Positions 16,710-24,737 are shown, counted from the first letter of the stretch. The stretch is DNA of 64,000 bases from a virus (IMGVR_UViG_3300021963_006848:33039-97038), one strand, 5' to 3'. The notes: generated by a model from the sequence alone, not told the origin. Numbers and translations are program-made.

Positions 16710-16934
16710 CTACTTGCTGAGTTCTTGTACTTCTTGTGGTAGGAATTCAACATTAACATGGCCGCAGGCCGTGCAAGCAAAAACCGGAATCGGTACATAA
16801 GATGGTACCCCAGTTCCTGTTAATAACCCAGATGCTTTTCTAAGATGAAGGACTTGATTGAAAAAATGTCCCCCGCATTCGTCGCATAAAACCGGGCTTG
16901 TTTGGTCGATACCAATATTTAATTTTTGTTCCAT
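16710..16934 (-). CDS. Double zinc-ribbon phage protein, 74 aa
   Basis: 74-residue protein with two Cys pairs, Cys17-x2-Cys20 (VLCDECGG) and Cys54-x2-Cys57 (FACTACGH), forming one zinc ribbon across a loop (SGLLTGTGVPSYVPIPVF). As I recall this short conserved protein is common in T4-like phages of marine bacteria, without known function. The ATG overlaps nothing, and a strong terminator follows its stop. It is co-directional with the 83-aa membrane protein directly upstream (2-base gap). Confidence 0.75.
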   Translation of the reverse strand: MEQKLNIGIDQTSPVLCDECGGHFFNQVLHLRKASGLLTGTGVPSYVPIPVFACTACGHVNVEFLPQEVQELSK

Positions 16935-16936
16935 TA

Positions 16937-17188
16937 TTAACGTGGTTGTTTGTAGTATTCACCTTTGATAGGTCCTTCTGTTGCAGAAGCAGTTTCCTTC
17001 TTCTTACGTGGCGCGGATTTTTTCTTAGGTTTAGCAGCTTTTTCAACTTCGGCTTGTGCCTCTGCTTGAACTTCTTTAGCTCCTTCTACGATGTTAGCAA
17101 TTGTTTCGGCGGTATTTTTTGCCGAAGTCTTCAAGTAAATAAACCCACCGATTAATACGATGGCAGCGAAAATTACAATAATTGTCAT
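16937..17188 (-). CDS. Single-pass membrane protein with basic tail, 83 aa
   Basis: 83-residue protein: membrane helix at residues 2-20 (IIVIFAAIVLIGGFIYLK), a helical Glu/Ala segment (TIANIVEGAKEVQAEAQAE) and a strongly basic Lys/Arg/Pro tail (KPKKKSAPRKKKE). The layout resembles small inner-membrane proteins of T4-like phages. The basic tail could bind nucleic acid or acidic phospholipid. A CTATTTATA motif (17210-17218) lies 22 bases upstream of the ATG. Function unknown. Confidence 0.65.
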   Translation of the reverse strand: MTIIVIFAAIVLIGGFIYLKTSAKNTAETIANIVEGAKEVQAEAQAEVEKAAKPKKKSAPRKKKETASATEGPIKGEYYKQPR

Positions 17189-17209
17189 GGTTTTTGAATT
17201 GATTGTTTA

Positions 17210-17218
17210 TATAAATAG
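17210..17218 (-). promoter_or_regulatory. CTATTTATA motif, putative late promoter
   Basis: Minus-strand CTATTTATA lies about 22 bases ahead of the ATG at 17188. It matches the recurring candidate late-promoter element described at 828-835. Confidence 0.4.
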
Positions 17219-17227
17219 TTTAATTGT

Positions 17228-17725
17228 TTAAAATTTAGGTACCGGAGTAGGCTTGATCCTATACTTGTCATCCATGTGTAAGAAGAACTTATGCAAGTCC
17301 CCATCCCAATTCAACATCTCATCCTCTACCTGCTCCTTTGTTACTCTATAGTTTCTTGTAAACTCTCTAATCAACTCTTCCAACTTCTTATTCTCCTCCT
17401 TCTCGTGATCTTCAAGTAATCTCTTCCGTCTTGCTCTCATCAAAGATGACTCCTCCACCCACTTGGCGTAATCTGGTGACATCTTCTCCCACATCTCATT
17501 TAGGTTATGCTCGCACAATTCGGCTTGATACTTCCAATGAGGGTAATCGTAGTCTCCGTTCTTAATCCTATCTCCTAAGAATGCTCTCGAGGATAAGGGC
17601 TTATTAACTGATTCATACATTCTCCACCACGTAAAAGGATTATAATTCAATTTTCGTAATCCTTTAAGCTTTGTATTGAGGAGCTGCTCACGGGTGTGAA
17701 CGGGGTTATACATCTGCTGTTTCAT
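17228..17725 (-). CDS. Hypothetical helical protein, 165 aa
   Basis: 165-residue, highly charged, helical protein rich in Trp, Tyr, Glu and Lys (for example NPFTWWRMYESV and a run of Glu/Lys near residues 105-125). No motif or membrane segment. The preferred start is the ATG at 17725; the -7 element of its promoter ends only 4 bases before this ATG, so the message may be leaderless. It lies between the groEL unit and the small membrane protein. Function not recognised. Confidence 0.7.
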   Translation of the reverse strand: MKQQMYNPVHTREQLLNTKLKGLRKLNYNPFTWWRMYESVNKPLSSRAFLGDRIKNGDYDYPHWKYQAELCEHNLNEMWEKMSPDYAKWVEESSLMRARRKRLLEDHEKEENKKLEELIREFTRNYRVTKEQVEDEMLNWDGDLHKFFLHMDDKYRIKPTPVPKF

Positions 17726-17729
17726 ATAA

Positions 17730-17761
17730 TAAAGATACGAAATAAAATGATAAGATACAAC
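17730..17761 (-). promoter_or_regulatory. Bacteroidota-type promoter (GTTG-N20-TATCTTTA)
   Basis: GTTG at 17761-17758, 20-base spacer ending TTCG, TATCTTTA at 17737-17730 on the minus strand. The ATG at 17725 follows 4 bases later, which leaves no room for an ordinary leader. Confidence 0.65.
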
Positions 17762-17763
17762 TA

Positions 17764-17849
17764 CTAAATTTCCGGAGACATCTCCATATTCGCGCGGGAC
17801 ACCTTCGGTGAAGAGAGGGACAGACGCCCCCCTGCTTCCCCCTCCGGTT
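17764..17849 (-). other. GC-rich structured segment after groEL
   Basis: These 86 bases after the groEL stop are much richer in G and C than the surroundings. On the minus strand CCGGAG and CTCCGG can close the whole segment; inside are CACC-GAA-GGTG and GGAGA-TG-TCTCC hairpins and two G runs (GGGGG, GGGGGG). There is no clean T run, so it is not an obvious terminator. It may protect or process the 3' end of the groES-groEL message. Confidence 0.35.
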
Positions 17850-19475
17850 TTACATCATACCGCCAAAGTCGTTTTTCTCTTCTTTATCTTTTTTGATATT
17901 AGAGATAACTGCTTCGGTTAGTAAGATTGTACCTGCTACCGATGCGGCGTTTTCTAGTGCTAAACGTGTAACCTTAGCCGGATCGATAATACCTTCGTCA
18001 AACATATTTACTACCTCTTCTGTGCGTGGATTATATCCTACCCATTTATCATTCTTATCGTTAATCTTTGTAATTACTTCTGAGATTTGCTCTAAGCTAT
18101 ACCCTGCATTTTGTAATATCTTTACAAATGGCTGACGGCAAGCTAACTTAACAAACTGGGCACCTAAGTCCTGAGAAGAATGGTTTGTAACTACCGGGTT
18201 TTCATCTAGGTACTTAGAAGCATTTAATAATGCAATTCCTCCTCCAGGTAAGATACCTTCTTCTAGAGCTGCTCGTGTAGCGTGCAAAGCATCGTCTACT
18301 CGGTCTTTCTTCTCTTTCATCTCTACTTCAGTATGACCACCTACATATACAATCGCTACTCCGCCAATAAACTTAGCTAAACGATCTTGTAGATTTTCTT
18401 TTTCGAATGGAGATTTAGCTTCGTCGATTTGAGTCTTTAATTCTTCTACTCGACCTGTAATGGCTGCATCTTCTCCTGAAGCATCAATAATTGTAGTAGT
18501 GTCTTTTCCTACCGTTACTTTCTTAGCTTTACCTAACCACTCAGGGTTAAACTTCTCTAACTTCATTGCTTTCTCTGAAGAGATTACCTGGCCACCTGTC
18601 AATATCGCAATATCTTCTAGAACTGCTTTTCTACGATCTCCAAATTCAGGAGCTTTAACAGCTACACATGATAAGATACCTCTCATCTTGTTAACTACTA
18701 ATGTAGATAATGCTTCTCCGTCAATATCATCAGCGATGATTAATAGAGATTTATTCTGCGAAGAACATGCTTCTAATACAGGGAGTAACTCTTTAACAGA
18801 GTTTAATCGCTTGTCTGTAATTAAGATCAACGGACTTTGAAGAACGGCTTGCATAGTGCTATTATCTGTTACAAAGTACGGGGACTTATAACCTCTGCCG
18901 AATTGCATACCTTCTACTGTTTCCAGATAGGTTTCTCCGGTACGTGATTCCTCGATTGTAACAACTCCATCTCTGCCAACTTTGTCCATGGCAGTGGAAA
19001 TCAACTCACCTACTTCGGTGTCGTTATTAGCTGAGATGGTAGCAACCTGTTTAAGCTGTCCTTCGTCCGTGATTTCTTTAGAGTAATTTTCTGTCAAGTA
19101 TTCAACTACTGCTGATACTGCTTTATCTACTCCTCTTTTAATTTCTACTACGTTATCTGAGTCGTCAATTGGTGAATTAGCAATAGCATAAGCTAACAAG
19201 GTAGATGTTGTTGTACCATCTCCTGCTTCGTCAGCAGTCTTAATCGATGCTTGCTTTACTAACTGCGCTCCAATGTTAGGAACTCTTTCCTCTAATTCAA
19301 TAGCTTTTGCTACTGTAACACCATCTTTTGTCGAAACAGGACTGCCCATTTCTTGTTCGATGATAACGTTACGTCCTGATGGACCTAATGTTGCTACAAC
19401 TGCATCTGCTAATTGTTTAACTCCTTGCAATAACTCTTCACGAGCTACTTTTGAATATGTTACTTTCTTTTCCAT
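17850..19475 (-). CDS. groEL: Chaperonin GroEL (60 kDa)
   Basis: 541-residue chaperonin subunit forming the double ring that folds proteins with ATP. LADAVVATLGPSGRNVIIEQ (residues about 22-41), SPVSTKDGVTVAKAIELEE, DEAGDGTTTSTLLAYAI with the catalytic Asp (about 82-98), and GILPGGGIALLNA near 400 match GroEL. The C-terminus ends in a minimal GGMM tail where bacterial proteins have longer GGM repeats. It is full-length and lies directly after groES with a 1-base overlap. Phage copies are thought to help fold virion proteins; that role is inference here. Confidence 0.95.
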   Translation of the reverse strand: MEKKVTYSKVAREELLQGVKQLADAVVATLGPSGRNVIIEQEMGSPVSTKDGVTVAKAIELEERVPNIGAQLVKQASIKTADEAGDGTTTSTLLAYAIANSPIDDSDNVVEIKRGVDKAVSAVVEYLTENYSKEITDEGQLKQVATISANNDTEVGELISTAMDKVGRDGVVTIEESRTGETYLETVEGMQFGRGYKSPYFVTDNSTMQAVLQSPLILITDKRLNSVKELLPVLEACSSQNKSLLIIADDIDGEALSTLVVNKMRGILSCVAVKAPEFGDRRKAVLEDIAILTGGQVISSEKAMKLEKFNPEWLGKAKKVTVGKDTTTIIDASGEDAAITGRVEELKTQIDEAKSPFEKENLQDRLAKFIGGVAIVYVGGHTEVEMKEKKDRVDDALHATRAALEEGILPGGGIALLNASKYLDENPVVTNHSSQDLGAQFVKLACRQPFVKILQNAGYSLEQISEVITKINDKNDKWVGYNPRTEEVVNMFDEGIIDPAKVTRLALENAASVAGTILLTEAVISNIKKDKEEKNDFGGMM

Positions 19476-19786
19476 TAGTTTACTAATTCTGTTTTTTCTT
19501 TTACTGTTGCTAAAATTTCTCTATCTTGTGTGATGTAGTATTCATCTCCTTCAAATTCGATACGGATTGTACCGATCTTAGGAACTAATACAATATCTCC
19601 TACTTTAGCATTAACTCGAATATAATGTCCAAATTCAGATTGACGTCCTGGTCCTATAGCTATTACTTGACCCATTTCTGGACGTTCTTTACCCATATCT
19701 GGAATTACGATATTACCATACATTTGCTCATCTTCCTCGATAGGTTTAATAAGCACACGGTCATTTTGAGGTTCTAATACTTTCAT
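19475..19786 (-). CDS. groES: Co-chaperonin GroES
   Basis: 103-residue co-chaperonin that caps GroEL. PQNDRVLIKPIEEDEQMYGNIVIPD (residues 5-29) holds the mobile loop region ending in I-V-I-P, followed by PEMGQVIAIGPGR and VGDIVLVPKIGTIRIEFEGDEYYI, the beta-barrel core of the family. It is first in the groES-groEL unit, with a promoter at 19812-19842, and shares one base with groEL. The length is close to that of host GroES. Highly typical sequence. Confidence 0.92.
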   Translation of the reverse strand: MKVLEPQNDRVLIKPIEEDEQMYGNIVIPDMGKERPEMGQVIAIGPGRQSEFGHYIRVNAKVGDIVLVPKIGTIRIEFEGDEYYITQDREILATVKEKTELVN

Positions 19787-19811
19787 GATGTTTATAACTT
19801 GTTTATTAAAT

Positions 19812-19842
19812 TTAATATACGAACTATTACTTTAAAATCAAA
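19812..19842 (-). promoter_or_regulatory. Promoter for groES-groEL (TTTG-N19-TATATTAA)
   Basis: TTTG at 19842-19839 and TATATTAA at 19819-19812 on the minus strand, preceded by the recurring TTCG. The groES ATG is at 19786. No CIRCE inverted repeat is visible, so regulation appears phage-driven and not HrcA-dependent. Confidence 0.6.
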
Positions 19843-19859
19843 CTCTAGGGCAGAGTTTT

Positions 19860-20267
19860 TTACTTAATTTTTAAAGTTTTTGGTTTAGCTTTTTCCGAAA
19901 TAGGGATAGCAATTTCTAACAAACCATTTTCAAGCTTAGCTTCTGCTTTACTTAGATCATACTTTGCTGAGATTTTGTATCCTAGATCGAAAGAACGTCT
20001 TGCTAGACCTCTATGTATTGTTCCGGGATGTAACGTATCATCTTCTTCCGGTTTTTTATAACTAATTTTGAGAATATCTTCTTCGATATTCACTTTTACA
20101 TCTTCCTTTGTAAGACCGGTACATGCGACTTCGAAGTGAAGTTTGTCGTCGGTGTAGAAAATGTTTAAGGGGTGTGGTTGTTTTGCCGTTGCGGCCGAGA
20201 GAAATCCACTTGTTGGGTGGAAAAAATTGTGAAATAAGATGTCGAATTCATTGAAATTTGTACTCAT
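19860..20267 (-). CDS. Small heat-shock protein, Hsp20/alpha-crystallin
   Basis: 135-residue holdase chaperone. The alpha-crystallin domain spans about residues 35-125: FEVACTGLTKEDVKVNIEED, then ISYKKPEEDD, GLARRSFDLGYKISAKYDLS and the A-x-x-x-N-G-L-L motif in AKLENGLLEIAIP. The tail EKAKPKTLKIK includes the I-x-I-like assembly motif position. The N-terminal arm is short (about 35 residues). It is next to groES-groEL and forms a phage protein-quality module with them. T4-like marine phages often carry Hsp20. Confidence 0.92.
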   Translation of the reverse strand: MSTNFNEFDILFHNFFHPTSGFLSAATAKQPHPLNIFYTDDKLHFEVACTGLTKEDVKVNIEEDILKISYKKPEEDDTLHPGTIHRGLARRSFDLGYKISAKYDLSKAEAKLENGLLEIAIPISEKAKPKTLKIK

Positions 20268-20283
20268 TTGATTTACAGTTTGT

Positions 20284-20300
20284 GAGGTCCTAAGATCCTC
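20284..20300 (-). other. Stem-loop in hsp20 leader
   Basis: GAGG(A)TC-TTAG-GACCTC on the minus strand forms a 6-pair stem with one bulged A, 17 bases before the hsp20 ATG at 20267. It is too weak and has no T run to be a terminator; it could modulate translation with temperature, but that is speculation. Confidence 0.25.
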
Positions 20301-20357
20301 GGTTTAACATTTGGTTAATATAACTACTCGCCCTAGAGTCGATTTAATATAAATATC

Positions 20358-20702
20358 TTATGTCCAAAAAACCTGCACACCAATAATAGCGCATGCAAGT
20401 AAAAGACATACGAATGTTTTGGTTGTAACCGGTTCATTAAATAATGCATAACTCATTATATAAAAAACTATAATACCTATTCCAAACCCTATCAAACGGC
20501 TTGGCCAGATCTCTCCATTAAAAGCAGCTACAAATTTTTCTACTGATTTAATGAATAGAATAGAAATAGGAATTGATATTAATAAGACCCAAAATGGATA
20601 TTTAGCATACCACCCCCACTTTATATTTCCTTGGAGTTGTAGGAACGTTATGATTTGAGCCAACGTTCCATACAATGCTCCTTCTAGTAATAATTTATAC
20701 AT
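20358..20702 (-). CDS. Four-helix membrane protein, 114 aa
   Basis: Small integral membrane protein with four hydrophobic segments (about residues 4-22, 32-52, 68-88 and 95-113), ending CLLLACAIIGVQVFWT. The start MYKLLLEGAL at 20702 is preferred because it places the first helix at the N-terminus; an ATG at 20720 would add six residues and overlap polA by 11 bases. EMR/DMT-like half-transporters and small phage membrane proteins share this size. No function can be assigned. It follows polA immediately and is likely in the same transcript. Confidence 0.65.
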   Translation of the reverse strand: MYKLLLEGALYGTLAQIITFLQLQGNIKWGWYAKYPFWVLLISIPISILFIKSVEKFVAAFNGEIWPSRLIGFGIGIIVFYIMSYALFNEPVTTKTFVCLLLACAIIGVQVFWT

Positions 20703-20709
20703 AATAATT

Positions 20710-23025
20710 TTAGTGCCCATCTCTCCAGTTATCAGAAATCTCTGGTGGTGCTTTTAGGGTTACACCCGGAAGAACTGTTGTAGTCTCCATGATGTTTCGT
20801 ACTATAGGCGCAAACATCTCTGCGTCTTTTTCCGATACGTTTATAATTAACTGGTCATGTACTTGAGCTTGCACTCTAGCATCAATGCCTAGTTCTTTTG
20901 CTTTACGGTTAATTTGAACTGCTGCTCGGTTTACTACCGCAGCTGCTAATGACTGTAATTGAAAGTTAAGACAGTTATTAAGGCCGTTTCGATAGTCTCT
21001 ATAAAGAGCCATCACATCATCTTTACCGTACTGAGTTGCTAGTTCATTTCTAAACTTCCAATCCATAATCTTTTCTCCGTATCTATCGTAAATTCGTTTT
21101 ACTTTAGGTAAGTGACGAATACGCCCTACGTAGTTAGTAATAAATCCATGCTCTTTAACTTGCTTTCTAGAGTTCTCTCTCCAAGACTTTAACTCAGGGA
21201 AACCATCTAGATAACCTTGTACGAGTTTCTCAGCTTCTTTTTGAGGGATACCTAAAGTCATACCTAATGCATAAGCCTCCATACCGTAAGCAATTCCTAA
21301 CGAGTAAGCCTTAGCTTGATTACGTTTAACAGGGTCAAGTTTCTTAAGATAGTTAGGAGCTTTCTTATCTGGAGATACGCCTTCTAGTTTTTCAGTCTGA
21401 ATAGCAACAGTAGAATAGAAGTCCCAACCATTATTAAAGATCTCTTGTAGTTTAATATCACCAGCTACAGAAGCAAAACAGTGAGGTTCTAGAGACTCGT
21501 AATCGGCGTCAATTACCTTACGTCCTTCACCAGCAATCAAAAATGCACGAACTATATTAGTATACTTTACAATAATAGGAGCATCTTCCCCCTCTTCTTT
21601 CGGTTTAGGTAATTGTTGAGCATCTGAACCGTAACGTCCGGATACTGTACCGTTCTGCTTGAAGTAGAAATAATAACGTCCGTCTTCTGAGCCGTCAATA
21701 AAGCGGTCAATGTAGGTAGATTTAATCTTTAGAAGCTTATTATAGATTCGTAAGTTTTCTGCCCAAGTATATTCTTTAGATAAGTCCTCTAACATCTCCA
21801 TATCAAATTGATCAGTTCCTTTAGTAGTCTTAGACTTAGCTTTGATACCCATATACTTGAATACAATCTCACCTAGGTGTTTTTTAGATTGAATGTTAAT
21901 ATACTCACCGTCGTTAGTTTCTTTCCACATCGCCATTGAAATACGAGCAACCTCTAATGGATCTAGCAATTTAACATCCCCGGTAAGTAAGAATTCTTTA
22001 TAGATAGAATCTTCTAGTTCAGAAACAGTCTTATTAGTAATAGAGTATTTACCAGTCTTCTCAGATCGAGGTAAAGGTAGAGAGTACCTTTTACATAACT
22101 CTTGAGCCCAGTTACCTTTATTAGTAGGAGGGTAGTTACTAAATGCAGTATCCATTACCCAATTCTTACCATCATCGGTAGCTAATAGACTCTTCATTAC
22201 GATCTTCTTATTTTCAATAAGATCTGCCTGTATCTCACTGTGAACTTGACGTAATAAATCCATATCAAGATCAACGCCATACTCTTCCATCGGAACAGTA
22301 ACTTCACGGTAGATAGGCATAACCTCTTCTTCAAAGAAGAACTTTTCTAGATTCTCTTGTTTTAGTTTATCTAAGTATAGGTTGCAAATACGTAACGTTA
22401 AATCGGTATCGGCAGCAGCATACTTAGATAGTATCTCCATATCGGCTTTGTAGATCTCGTAGTTTTCTTTCGTAACAGATCCTCCGTTAGCTTTTATAGA
22501 TTCTTTAAGTTCTATCTGCTCTTTGTTGGCTGCTTCTTCTACATCTAAACCTAATGCTTTCTGATTCATAATAGCAATTGATTTCAATCCAAATGGATTA
22601 CCAAAACCAAAAGCTCCATCTTCTTGAACCGTATGAACAAGTAACCCAGTATCTACCCAAAGATCTTCTAACAGGTCAATACCGTAATAGTTTTTTACAA
22701 ATCGAGTATCGAAAGAGGCGTTATGCATTACAAGCTTTTTACCTTTTAACATTGGTAGTAGCTTCTTAGTAATAGCATGAGCTCCTCTACCACCGATTAG
22801 ACATTCCTCTAACTGCTGTGTAGTAGCGTTCCACATTTGAGTAGGTAGGTAAAAACCTATACCTTCATCTCCGGATACTGACCAACCTACTATGCTACCT
22901 TTTCGCATATTAAGAGAGTCAGTCTCGGTATCGAATGCTATAACTTCAGAAGCATTAATATGTTCGATCAGTAGGTCTACTAATTCAATAGAGTCTACGG
23001 TGTAGTATTTTTTTTCTATATTCAT
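20710..23025 (-). CDS. polA: DNA polymerase I-like (family A), replicative
   Basis: 771-residue family A polymerase with a 3'-5' exonuclease domain and no 5' nuclease. Exo I is FDTETDS (residues 31-37), exo II lies in VMHNASFDTRFV near 97-108, and exo III in YAAADTDLT near 200. Polymerase motif A is DADYESLEPHCFA, motif B RNQAKAYSLGIAYGMEAYAL, motif C QVHDQL near 732. The final residue of motif C is Gln where most family members have Glu (HDE), and motif A has SLE where PolI has QIE. Probably the phage replicative polymerase. It shares one base with the nuclease-like gene upstream. Confidence 0.93.
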   Translation of the reverse strand: MNIEKKYYTVDSIELVDLLIEHINASEVIAFDTETDSLNMRKGSIVGWSVSGDEGIGFYLPTQMWNATTQQLEECLIGGRGAHAITKKLLPMLKGKKLVMHNASFDTRFVKNYYGIDLLEDLWVDTGLLVHTVQEDGAFGFGNPFGLKSIAIMNQKALGLDVEEAANKEQIELKESIKANGGSVTKENYEIYKADMEILSKYAAADTDLTLRICNLYLDKLKQENLEKFFFEEEVMPIYREVTVPMEEYGVDLDMDLLRQVHSEIQADLIENKKIVMKSLLATDDGKNWVMDTAFSNYPPTNKGNWAQELCKRYSLPLPRSEKTGKYSITNKTVSELEDSIYKEFLLTGDVKLLDPLEVARISMAMWKETNDGEYINIQSKKHLGEIVFKYMGIKAKSKTTKGTDQFDMEMLEDLSKEYTWAENLRIYNKLLKIKSTYIDRFIDGSEDGRYYFYFKQNGTVSGRYGSDAQQLPKPKEEGEDAPIIVKYTNIVRAFLIAGEGRKVIDADYESLEPHCFASVAGDIKLQEIFNNGWDFYSTVAIQTEKLEGVSPDKKAPNYLKKLDPVKRNQAKAYSLGIAYGMEAYALGMTLGIPQKEAEKLVQGYLDGFPELKSWRENSRKQVKEHGFITNYVGRIRHLPKVKRIYDRYGEKIMDWKFRNELATQYGKDDVMALYRDYRNGLNNCLNFQLQSLAAAVVNRAAVQINRKAKELGIDARVQAQVHDQLIINVSEKDAEMFAPIVRNIMETTTVLPGVTLKAPPEISDNWRDGH

Positions 23026-23489
23026 TATGCAAATTTTTCGATTAAAGGATTCTTATCTACTGGTAACCATACTCCAATGCTGCCATCTTTTAAATGAGAC
23101 GTCTTAATACTACGATCTTTTAATCGTTTATCAATGTAACCTCTCATCTCGTTGACGCTATAAAAGTATATATTCTTAGTATATACACTGTAGCAAAATA
23201 TCCAATCAGACTTAGTTGTATTAAACCAACCTAACTTACCGGTGCCTTTATAAAGCTCCATAAACGTAAGTCCTGATTCACCGATATTAGCCTTTGCATC
23301 ACCTCTATCCCAGGTGTTAGTCTTTCGATTAAAAAATTCGAAATCTAAACCTTTTTGTTGATAGCCTTTGAATGCAGAGTAATCGGTTAGGTCTTTTACT
23401 TCTGTAATCTGACTTAGAGCTTGAATAACTGCGTATTCCCCTACTCTACCCTTCTCTAACTTTAATTGAAAATCTTCTTTTGTAGCCAT
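23025..23489 (-). CDS. Putative PD-(D/E)XK-like endonuclease, 154 aa
   Basis: The ATG at 23489 (MATKEDFQLKLEKGRVGEY) is chosen because an upstream ATG at 23543 lies within a terminator hairpin and before the promoter -7 element at 23513-23520. Residues about 15-22 (GRVGEYAV) hold a Glu, and KGLDFEFFNRKTNTWDRGDAKAN has Asp and D-x-K about 25 residues apart, the pattern of restriction-enzyme-fold nucleases and resolvases. It is directly upstream of polA, so a replication or recombination role is likely. The fold assignment is by motif spacing alone. Confidence 0.55.
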   Translation of the reverse strand: MATKEDFQLKLEKGRVGEYAVIQALSQITEVKDLTDYSAFKGYQQKGLDFEFFNRKTNTWDRGDAKANIGESGLTFMELYKGTGKLGWFNTTKSDWIFCYSVYTKNIYFYSVNEMRGYIDKRLKDRSIKTSHLKDGSIGVWLPVDKNPLIEKFA

Positions 23490-23512
23490 ATTATAACCTT
23501 TATTATTATACC

Positions 23513-23544
23513 TTAATGTACGAAAAAAAAGGGGAAGTTCCAAC
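23513..23544 (-). promoter_or_regulatory. Promoter for nuclease-polA unit, overlapping a terminator
   Basis: GTTG at 23544-23541, 20-base spacer, TACATTAA at 23520-23513 on the minus strand. The GTTG lies in the loop and the spacer contains the 3' arm and T run of the terminator that ends the upstream DNA-modification operon. Confidence 0.7.
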
Positions 23545-23553
23545 TGCTTCCCC
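23523..23553 (-). terminator. Rho-independent terminator of the dpd operon
   Basis: GGGGAAG (23553-23547), a 9-base loop, CTTCCCC (23537-23531) and eight T (23530-23523) on the minus strand: a textbook intrinsic terminator seven bases after the stop of 23560-23823. It shares sequence with the next promoter. Confidence 0.9.
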
Positions 23554-23559
23554 TATTAT

Positions 23560-23823
23560 TTAATACTCTCCGTAAAGATCAAATTTCTCTGGTTCCGGAG
23601 GGGTAACTGTGATTTCCTGCTCACGGATTGCATAAAGCTTTCCGGCAAGTGGATCTAATCTATATGCTCCTTTAAACTTAGTCTTACGTAGGTAGGTTGT
23701 CAATGTTGGAACCAACCCTTCTATAACAACTCCTAAATCTATGTTCAGCTCCCAGTTATCACCAGGAGGAACACGGGTAGCAATATGCTCTGTGAATTCT
23801 TGTTTAATTACTTCTGTTGCCAT
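23560..23823 (-). CDS. Hypothetical protein, 87 aa, last gene of dpd operon
   Basis: 87-residue soluble protein (start MATEVIKQEFTEHIATRVPP) with a Pro/Glu-rich C-terminus ending FDLYGEY. No motif is visible. Its ATG overlaps the queF stop (1 base), and a strong terminator follows, so it belongs to the 7-deazaguanine operon by transcription. Whether it takes part in modification is unknown; it could equally serve replication with the next unit. Confidence 0.6.
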   Translation of the reverse strand: MATEVIKQEFTEHIATRVPPGDNWELNIDLGVVIEGLVPTLTTYLRKTKFKGAYRLDPLAGKLYAIREQEITVTPPEPEKFDLYGEY

Positions 23824-24737
23824 TATTGACGTAACGTTTTAGCGATAGTGTATTCTGGTTCTGTAAAGAAATCTGGGATGTAGCTCTGATGAGTAGCTCG
23901 GATAGGGTTAATATCTAAACCTCCTCTACGGGTGTATAAACATGCTACCATTAACTGCTCTGGTTTATATGCATCAGTTAAATGCTTGAATACCATTTCA
24001 CAAATCTCTTCATGGAAGTGGGATACAGTTCTATGAGATACAATATACTTTGCTAAAGACTCAGGAGAAGGCATATTCGTACCTTCCATACGGATGTAAA
24101 CATCGCCCCAGTCTGGTTGATTTGTTACTCTACAGTTTGAACGTAATAAGTTAGACTTATACCGTACTTCTGCTGTTCCTACTTCTGCAACGAATTTAGT
24201 TTCTAACTGACTAGCATCAGATTTAAAGGAAGTAAAATCTACTTGATCTAAATCAGCTGCATCAGCTAAATCTACATAACCTTCGAATGTAATTGGATTA
24301 GCTTCTTCTATCGTTGAATAGAAACTAACTGTAGTAGTGGTATTTAGTAACTCATCTAAATCTCTCTTTACCCTAGCTTCAATACCTGCAATACAATCTG
24401 CTGCTGTTTCTCCGATACGAGTCATATTAAATGAGTTTAGGTATAGTTTAATAGATTTAGACTCTACGTGAAACTCTGAAGAAGCAGGGCATACAATCTT
24501 CAACATACCTGCTACAGGCTGTCCTTTAGTTGTAATGGCTGAAACCTCATATGCATTCCATGTATCTACTCCTACGAATTCTTTACCAGATAACTCATAA
24601 GCTTCTCGATTTAAGTATCGAGGAATCTTTACTAACAATTCCGGATCATAGGTATCTTTATAACCTTCACCACCGACTTTACCTAAATGCTTACCGGCAA
24701 TGGCTACTACTGCTTCTTGATTTTTTTCGTTTGACAT
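23823..24737 (-). CDS. queF: 7-cyano-7-deazaguanine reductase QueF (long type)
   Basis: 304 residues, two-domain (E. coli-like) QueF, which reduces preQ0 nitrile to preQ1 amine with NADPH. The QueF motif ESKSIKLYLNSFN (residues 92-104) is complete; the catalytic Cys202 and Asp209 lie in SNCRVTNQPDWGD; HFHEEICEMVF (about 240-250) holds the substrate Glu; RRGGLDINPIR follows. Phage DNA modification pathways that stop at preQ0 lack this enzyme, so its presence predicts a preQ1-derived base. It is in the operon with dpdA and the formyltransferase. Confidence 0.92.
   Translation of the reverse strand: MSNEKNQEAVVAIAGKHLGKVGGEGYKDTYDPELLVKIPRYLNREAYELSGKEFVGVDTWNAYEVSAITTKGQPVAGMLKIVCPASSEFHVESKSIKLYLNSFNMTRIGETAADCIAGIEARVKRDLDELLNTTTTVSFYSTIEEANPITFEGYVDLADAADLDQVDFTSFKSDASQLETKFVAEVGTAEVRYKSNLLRSNCRVTNQPDWGDVYIRMEGTNMPSPESLAKYIVSHRTVSHFHEEICEMVFKHLTDAYKPEQLMVACLYTRRGGLDINPIRATHQSYIPDFFTEPEYTIAKTLRQ

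Noticed and set aside
16607-16798. 63-codon minus-strand frame across the terminator
   Set aside because: It overlaps the zinc-ribbon gene in another frame and runs through two hairpins with a T run.
20281-20340. Promoter TATATTAA upstream of hsp20
   Set aside because: A TAnnTTAA string exists near 20322 but no TTTG or GTTG at 19-20 bases; not consistent enough to annotate.
23489-23543. N-terminal extension MELPLFFRT of the nuclease-like gene
   Set aside because: This part lies in the terminator and upstream of the promoter -7 box, so it cannot be in the mRNA.
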